A DNA stretch of 64,000 nucleotides from Chitinophaga flava (GTDB taxonomy: Bacteria > Bacteroidota > Bacteroidia > Chitinophagales > Chitinophagaceae), in the NCBI RefSeq assembly GCF_003308995.1, contig NZ_QFFJ01000001.1, forward strand, positions 806,001 through 870,000, read 5' to 3'. The position numbers and the translations under genes are program-made. Under the pieces are notes generated by a model. That model worked only from the letters and a program-made list of their open reading frames with translations, searched no databases and was not told the origin of the DNA. Within the stretch, counting starts at the first letter, position 1, and every line of letters begins with the position of its first letter. Below, one piece after another: positions 59,305-64,000 of this stretch.

Positions 59305-62300
59305 ATGAAAATATCCGGTTATGCCGTTAAGAACTATCAGTTCACCCTCGTGATCTTCTTAATGATCATTGTGCTCGGCATCACAACCATCCTCAATATG
59401 CCCCGCTCCGAAGACCCGGAAATGAAAGCGCCGCAGTTTACGGTTGCGGTCATCTATCCCGGCACCAGCCCCAAAGACATGGAAGACCTGGTGGTGAACC
59501 CGCTGGAGAAAGCTGTCTATGCGCTGGCCGATATTAAAAGACTACGTACCACTATCAGCGATGGAGTGGCTGTTATGCGGGTAGAATATAAATACAGTTC
59601 CAACGTAGACCAGAAATATCAGGAACTGGTGAGAGAAGTCAACAATAAAAAAGCTTCCCTGCCCGCTGATATTTACAGCATAGAAGTAAAACAGCTGGAG
59701 CCTTCAGATGTGAATGTGCTACAGGTAGCCCTTATCTCCGAAAACGCCTCCCGTGACAAACTGCGTTATTATGCAGAAAAGCTGCAGGAAGATCTGGAGA
59801 AAATATCCAGCCTTAAAAATGTGAAGATACACGGCCTGCCTGATCAGCAGGTGCGGGTGGAACTGGAGCTGGACAAAATGGCGCAGCTGCATCTTCCTTC
59901 CAGCATCGTGTTGGCAGCCATCCAGGGCGAAATGGCCAATATTCCCGGAGGCAGTATTGATGCGGGAGAAAAAAGCTTCAACATAAAAACCAGCGGTAAC
60001 TACAAAAACATTGATGAGATCAGCAATACGATTGTTACAGCGGCCAACGGAAAAAACATCTTCCTGAAAGACATTGCGAAAGTGTACTACGGGTTTGAAG
60101 ATGAGAAGTACTTTACGAGATTAAACGGCCATCGTAGTATTACTGTATCTGCCGCTCAGAAATCAGGAGAAAACATCAGTAAAACACAACAGCTGTACAA
60201 ACCCGTTATAGATCGGTTTAAAAAAACATTGCCTGCCAACATAGACATGATACATTATTTTGATCAGGCGGAAGCAGTGAACCATCGCTTAAGCGGCCTG
60301 GGCAAAGACTTTATCATTGCCATTCTACTGGTAGCGTTTACGCTGTTGCCATTGGGCCAGCGCCCGGCCCTGATCGTGATGATTTCGATACCGTTGTCTC
60401 TCTCCATTGGCATTGTGTTGTTACAGTTATTTGGCTACAACCTCAACCAGCTCAGCATCGTAGGCCTGGTAGTAGCATTGGGACTACTAGTAGATGACAG
60501 CATTGTGGTCATAGAAAACATAGAGCGGTGGATGCTGGAAGGACATACCCGTATGGAAGCCACGCTGAAGGCCACCAGTCAGATAGGTATGGCCGTGGTA
60601 GGTTGTACCGCCACATTGATCATTGCTTTTATGCCGCTGGTATTTTTGCCGGAAGGTAGCGGTGATTTCATCCGCAGTATGCCACTGGCCGTAATTTTCA
60701 GTGTACTGGCATCTATGATTGTATCATTGACAATTATTCCATTCCTGGCCAGTCGTTTGTTGAAAGAACATAGTGGTCATCCGGAAGGCAATATTTTTAT
60801 GCGGCTGCTGAAAAAGCTGATCCATGGCAGTTATGCCCGGTTACTGGACAAAGCCCTGCACCGGCCTGTACTCGCCATGATAGTATCCCTGCTGTTGTTT
60901 GGCGGTTCTGTTGTACTAATGAAAGCTGTTGGCTTTGGTCTTTTTCCGGCTTCCGAAAAACCACAGTTCCTGATCAACGTACTGGCCCCGCCGCAGTCCA
61001 ACCTCGCTTATACCAATCATATCGTGGAGCAGCTGGAAAAAGAACTACGGCAGGAAAAAAATATCCGTTACATCGCCAGCAACATCGGCAAAGGTAATCC
61101 CCGCATTTATTACAACGAAGCACAGGAAAATGAACGCAGCGACTATGCTCAGCTGTTCATTCAGCTGGATGAGCATACCAGCCCTGCAGACAAAATAGCC
61201 CTCATTGAAAAACTCCGTCATAAATGGACGCCGTATCCGGGCGCTAAAGTGGAGGTAAAGAATTTTGAGCAGGGCCCTCCGGTGACCGCTCCTGTAGAAG
61301 TACGGCTGTTTGGCGATAACCTCGACAGCCTGCGTATACTGGCTGGTCAGGTAGAAAAAATGCTGTCAAAAACACCCGGTACTATTTACATCAACAATCC
61401 TGTCAGTACCCTGAAATCGGATGTACGCGTAAACATTGACCGTGAGAAAGCACAGCAGCTTGGAATTCCTACGGTGAACATCGACAGGGCTGTTCGTTTA
61501 GCCATTGCCGGTATCAACCTGGGGAAATACAATGACGAAAACGACAGTGACTACGATATCCTGGTAACCAAACACAAAGACGGCAAACCCACGCTGGACG
61601 TTTTCCGCGACCTGTATGTCAATAATATGGCCGGTACTGCTGTACCCTTGTCACAGGTAGCCAATATTCAACTGGAAACTTCTCCGCTGAGCATTAATCA
61701 TCAGGAAAAAAACAGGCTGGTCACCATCGGCGCTTTTGTAAAAAAAGGTTTTCTGCCTGACCGGGTTATCAATGATGTGATCCGCCAGATGGACCAGCTG
61801 AAGCTGCCTGCGGGCTATACTTATGAGATGGGTGGTGAAGTAGAGAGCCGGAAAAATTCTTTCGGTGGTTTTATGAGCATCATCATCGTAACAATTTTCC
61901 TGTTCATTGCAGTACTGATACTGGAATTTAAGACCTTCAAAAGTACGCTGATCGTGCTGTCTGTAATACCGCTGGGTATCGTTGGTGCGGCTGTTGCCTT
62001 ATGGCTTACAGGCAACTCCCTTTCTTTTATTGCCATTGTGGGGCTGATAGCGCTGGCCGGTATTGAAGTGAAGAACACTATCCTGCTGGTGGATTTTACC
62101 AACCAGCTGCGGATGCAGGGCAAGTCACTGGAAGCGGCTATACGGGAAGCCGGAGAGATACGTTTCCTGCCGATCGTACTGACATCGCTGACGGCTATAG
62201 GAGGATTGATACCGATTGCCATTTCCACCAACCCGATGATTGCCCCGCTGGCCATTGTACTGATTGGTGGCCTTATCAGTTCCACCTTGCTGTCCAGGAT

Positions 62301-62418
62301 CGTAACACCGGTAGTGTACAAACTGATACCACCGAAGATAACGCCCGAACAGACTGTAACGCCTTCCGCCAATGGCCGGGGAGACAAACAACTGGTCCTA
62401 CAGGAGTCGGAGGCTTAA
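59305..62418 (+). CDS. acrB: RND-family multidrug efflux pump
   Basis: A 1037-residue inner-membrane pump with the twelve-helix RND layout and two large periplasmic loops. The proton-relay Asp pair is present in helix 4 (GLLVDDSIVVIENIERW), as is the second-half counterpart (GLIALAGIEVKNTILLVDF), which has Lys-Asn as in other pumps. The N-terminus (MKISGYAVKNYQFTLVIFLMI) is of the HAE1-like type widespread in Bacteroidota. It is the last gene of the tetR-regulated operon. Confidence 0.95.
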   Translation: MKISGYAVKNYQFTLVIFLMIIVLGITTILNMPRSEDPEMKAPQFTVAVIYPGTSPKDMEDLVVNPLEKAVYALADIKRLRTTISDGVAVMRVEYKYSSNVDQKYQELVREVNNKKASLPADIYSIEVKQLEPSDVNVLQVALISENASRDKLRYYAEKLQEDLEKISSLKNVKIHGLPDQQVRVELELDKMAQLHLPSSIVLAAIQGEMANIPGGSIDAGEKSFNIKTSGNYKNIDEISNTIVTAANGKNIFLKDIAKVYYGFEDEKYFTRLNGHRSITVSAAQKSGENISKTQQLYKPVIDRFKKTLPANIDMIHYFDQAEAVNHRLSGLGKDFIIAILLVAFTLLPLGQRPALIVMISIPLSLSIGIVLLQLFGYNLNQLSIVGLVVALGLLVDDSIVVIENIERWMLEGHTRMEATLKATSQIGMAVVGCTATLIIAFMPLVFLPEGSGDFIRSMPLAVIFSVLASMIVSLTIIPFLASRLLKEHSGHPEGNIFMRLLKKLIHGSYARLLDKALHRPVLAMIVSLLLFGGSVVLMKAVGFGLFPASEKPQFLINVLAPPQSNLAYTNHIVEQLEKELRQEKNIRYIASNIGKGNPRIYYNEAQENERSDYAQLFIQLDEHTSPADKIALIEKLRHKWTPYPGAKVEVKNFEQGPPVTAPVEVRLFGDNLDSLRILAGQVEKMLSKTPGTIYINNPVSTLKSDVRVNIDREKAQQLGIPTVNIDRAVRLAIAGINLGKYNDENDSDYDILVTKHKDGKPTLDVFRDLYVNNMAGTAVPLSQVANIQLETSPLSINHQEKNRLVTIGAFVKKGFLPDRVINDVIRQMDQLKLPAGYTYEMGGEVESRKNSFGGFMSIIIVTIFLFIAVLILEFKTFKSTLIVLSVIPLGIVGAAVALWLTGNSLSFIAIVGLIALAGIEVKNTILLVDFTNQLRMQGKSLEAAIREAGEIRFLPIVLTSLTAIGGLIPIAISTNPMIAPLAIVLIGGLISSTLLSRIVTPVVYKLIPPKITPEQTVTPSANGRGDKQLVLQESEA

Positions 62419-62426
62419 TTGGAGGC

Positions 62427-62455
62427 TTGCAATTCGTAATTCTTCCTTATTTTTG
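62427..62455 (+). promoter_or_regulatory. Promoter of the small outer-membrane protein gene
   Basis: TTG at 62427-62429, an 18-nt spacer and TATTTTTG at 62448-62455. Predicted transcription start about 41 nt before the ATG at 62503. The region also holds one AATTCGTAATTC unit, half of the repeat seen at 10.8 kb. Confidence 0.6.
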
Positions 62456-62502
62456 GACCTGTTACGAATACTACCACCATTTCCTCTTGAAAATTTGTTC
62501 TT

Positions 62503-63012
62503 ATGAAAAGAAACATTCTGGCCTTTATGGCAGTCATGCTGATGTTATGTATGAGTGCACAAACTTCGCAGGCGCAGTTAAAAAGATTCAGTATTGGTCC
62601 TTATGTAGAAGCCGGTTTCCCCACTGGTGATTTCAGCACTACCCACAACCCCGGATTTGGTGTTGGTTTGGGCGCAGATGTGAAGCTGATTGCCGGCCTT
62701 ACCGCCGTAGGCTCCGTAGGTTTTGATTACTTTAAGGGCAAGACTATCGACAACGGCAATACTAAAATTGCTTCTGCCAAAGTAATACCGGTAAGACTGG
62801 GTCTGCGTTATCAACTGATATCTATCCTGTATGTGAAAGTAGAAGGCGGTACCGCCAACTTTACCGGTGATTACAACAATGGTACCGGTGCGCTGGTAGC
62901 TCCTGGTCTGGGTATCCGTTTACTGGGCCTGGATGTGGAAGGTAAATATGAAGCCTGGTTTAAAGATGGTACCCACGGGTTCTTTGGCCTGAAGGCAGGA
63001 TATAACTTTTAA
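62503..63012 (+). CDS. Small outer-membrane beta-barrel protein
   Basis: A 169-residue exported protein: signal peptide (MKRNILAFMAVMLMLCMSAQTSQA), then about eight beta strands (RFSIGPYVEAGFPTGDF, VGVGLGADVKLI, IPVRLGLRYQLISILYVKVEGG, GFFGLKAGYNF), ending in an aromatic Phe. This is an eight-stranded barrel of the OmpW/OmpX-like outer-membrane class. Function unknown. Confidence 0.82.
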   Translation: MKRNILAFMAVMLMLCMSAQTSQAQLKRFSIGPYVEAGFPTGDFSTTHNPGFGVGLGADVKLIAGLTAVGSVGFDYFKGKTIDNGNTKIASAKVIPVRLGLRYQLISILYVKVEGGTANFTGDYNNGTGALVAPGLGIRLLGLDVEGKYEAWFKDGTHGFFGLKAGYNF

Positions 63013-63019
63013 TTTTTTT

Positions 63020-63068
63020 CTTTCAAAACGTAAAGAGGTGCGGTATGCCCTCTTTACGTTTCTGAAAG
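63020..63068. terminator. Long inverted repeat overlapping a stop codon
   Basis: AAACGTAAAGAGG (63026-63038) and CCTCTTTACGTTT (63049-63061) pair over 13 bp, extended outwards by CTTTCA/TGAAAG with one mismatch. The right arm contains the stop codon of the minus-strand gene. It separates convergent genes. Confidence 0.75.
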
Positions 63069-63737
63069 GAACTTCGGTGTAAAACCACCCTGTGTACATC
63101 CCGGCACAGGAACGATATTATCTCCGCTCTGATCTACATTCGGCAGCTTCATGATATTGGGATACCATGATTTTTTAAATGCCGGATCTACTGCTGCCAG
63201 TTCTACCAACACATGATAGCCTCCTCTTGTTTCCATGACCGTCAGGCAGGAAGGATTGATGTATTCCCTGATTTGTTGCAGGATGGCCGGATCTTTGGCA
63301 TCCACGTCAATATCGATATAGTATTTGTTGCTGCATGACTGCTGAATAGCGCTCATTACTTCCTGATGCGGATTTTTCACGCGTGCCTCCGCCTGGATGT
63401 TTTGGGCAAATGTCACCAGTGATGTATAGGTAGCTTTCCACAGGTCGCGGGGATTTATGCTGATATACAGTGCCAGTGCTTCCTGCGGGATGATGATACC
63501 GCCTTGTGTATAGGCGCCGGCAGCACATTCCAGCTGCCTTATTTTTTCCAGCATATTTTCTTTTTTGCTGGTGAAACGTTTCAGCTGTTGTTTATCGGCT
63601 TTAAGACCATGATCTCCTTCCAGGTATTTGGTGCGGGCCAGCAGGCATAGGTAATACTGCTCATGCTCATTACAAGCCGGCAGCCAGTCGATGAACGCTT
63701 TCAGGGCCTGTTCATCGGTGATGATTTTATAATTCAT
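63054..63737 (-). CDS. Uncharacterised protein with primase-like (AEP) motifs
   Basis: A 227-residue cytoplasmic protein with no signal peptide. Three segments fit the archaeo-eukaryotic primase fold: YIDIDVD with Asp142/144/146 (motif hhDhD), METRGGYHVLVE with His175 (motif sxH), and NIVPVPGCTQGGFTP near the C-terminus (motif 3 position). The first 70 residues are helical. The family assignment is inference; similar motifs occur in BT4734-like proteins of mobile elements. No helicase or mobile-element gene lies next to it. Function unknown. Confidence 0.55.
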   Translation of the reverse strand: MNYKIITDEQALKAFIDWLPACNEHEQYYLCLLARTKYLEGDHGLKADKQQLKRFTSKKENMLEKIRQLECAAGAYTQGGIIIPQEALALYISINPRDLWKATYTSLVTFAQNIQAEARVKNPHQEVMSAIQQSCSNKYYIDIDVDAKDPAILQQIREYINPSCLTVMETRGGYHVLVELAAVDPAFKKSWYPNIMKLPNVDQSGDNIVPVPGCTQGGFTPKFLSET

Positions 63738-63745
63738 GGCATAGA

Positions 63746-64000
63746 TTAAAAAAACGAGGCTGTCCAGGTACGTTCAAATTTTTCGCCTGGCACTAATTGG
63801 TTGATGCCTTCTTTTTCATTCAGTTCACCGGTGGCAGCCACATTATCGGCGATACCACACCAGGGTTCAATACATACGAAGTCCGCGTTTTTGGCGGCCC
63901 ATATGCCCATATAAGGGAAGCCGTTAAATGATACCGTGAGACCATGTGGTGTTTTATGGCTGCGGATACTGATGGCATCGGAAGCCAGGGCTTTGAATAC
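63746..64000 (-). CDS. Aldose 1-epimerase-family protein (3' end)
   Basis: The last 84 codons of a gene running off the window. The segment FVCIEPWCGIADNVAATGEL contains the catalytic Glu of LacX/YihR-type aldose-1-epimerase-like enzymes, and the region NQLVPGEKFERTWTASFF ends the beta sandwich. It interconverts alpha and beta anomers of sugars or sugar phosphates; which one cannot be said. It ends 9 nt upstream of the AEP-like gene start on the same strand, so the two may be co-transcribed. Confidence 0.75.
   Translation of the reverse strand, partial: VFKALASDAISIRSHKTPHGLTVSFNGFPYMGIWAAKNADFVCIEPWCGIADNVAATGELNEKEGINQLVPGEKFERTWTASFF

Noticed and set aside
1..64000. CRISPR array, prophage or complete insertion sequence
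   Set aside because: No regularly spaced repeats, integrase, transposase, or phage structural genes were found. The paired hairpins near 22.5 and 29.7 kb are too short to call insertion-sequence ends.

Overview
The window looks like chromosomal DNA of a Bacteroidota member, most likely the Chitinophagaceae (Chitinophaga-like). The signs are a SusC/SusD pair, lipoproteins with a Cys-Lys-Lys start after the lipobox, Bacteroidota-type promoters (TAnnTTTG at -7, TTTG/TTG about 20 nt upstream), several TTG/GTG starts, weak ribosome binding sites, N-terminal-fusion enzymes typical of that phylum, and a two-gene RHS/YD-repeat operon. This assignment is from reading alone; no search was run. There is no rRNA, tRNA, CRISPR array, complete insertion sequence or prophage that I can see, so most of the window is ordinary host chromosome with a few accessory loci.

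Layout. 1-7 kb: ribulose-phosphate epimerase, a five-PAS soluble histidine kinase with its receiver protein, purE, a PhoH ATPase, a small lipoprotein and inorganic pyrophosphatase. 7-11 kb: an NlpC/P60 hydrolase, then two successive sigma-like/anti-sigma-like cassettes and guanine deaminase. 11-16.5 kb: ClpB and a secreted beta-helix/PDZ protein. 16.6-20.7 kb: a glycine-betaine-type ABC importer (porin, ATPase, permease, binding protein) with a long structured leader. 21-29 kb: a DUF937/OmpA protein and a SusC-SusD-fasciclin-DUF5007-like operon with an 800-nt upstream region. 29.8-36.7 kb: two giant secreted YD/RHS proteins without a visible toxin. 36.8-40.8 kb: two DUF3857/transglutaminase-like proteins, one lacking the catalytic Cys and His. 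40.8-48.3 kb: queG, a GATase-like secreted protein, a candidate small RNA locus, a small serine hydrolase, a phosphodiesterase-alkaline phosphatase fusion, a NrtR-like regulator, a HAD phosphatase and a beta-propeller.

48.3-55.5 kb is a signalling island: an RsbQ-like hydrolase overlapping or abutting a GAF-PAS protein without a kinase, facing an operon of hybrid kinase, CheR, CheB and a receiver-kinase. There are no chemoreceptors, CheA or CheW nearby. 56-62.4 kb is a TetR-controlled tripartite RND efflux operon (tolC-acrA-acrB) with three copies of a putative operator. The right end holds a small outer-membrane barrel protein, a protein with primase-like (AEP) motifs, and the 3' end of an aldose-1-epimerase-family gene.

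The least ordinary things are the toxinless RHS pair, the RsbQ/GAF-PAS and CheB/CheR/kinase island, a promoter-plus-terminator small RNA candidate near 42.8 kb followed by a nearly perfect 20-bp inverted repeat, two homologous hairpins bracketing the SusCD locus, and a recurring arrangement in which strong inverted repeats overlap stop codons of convergent or terminal genes.
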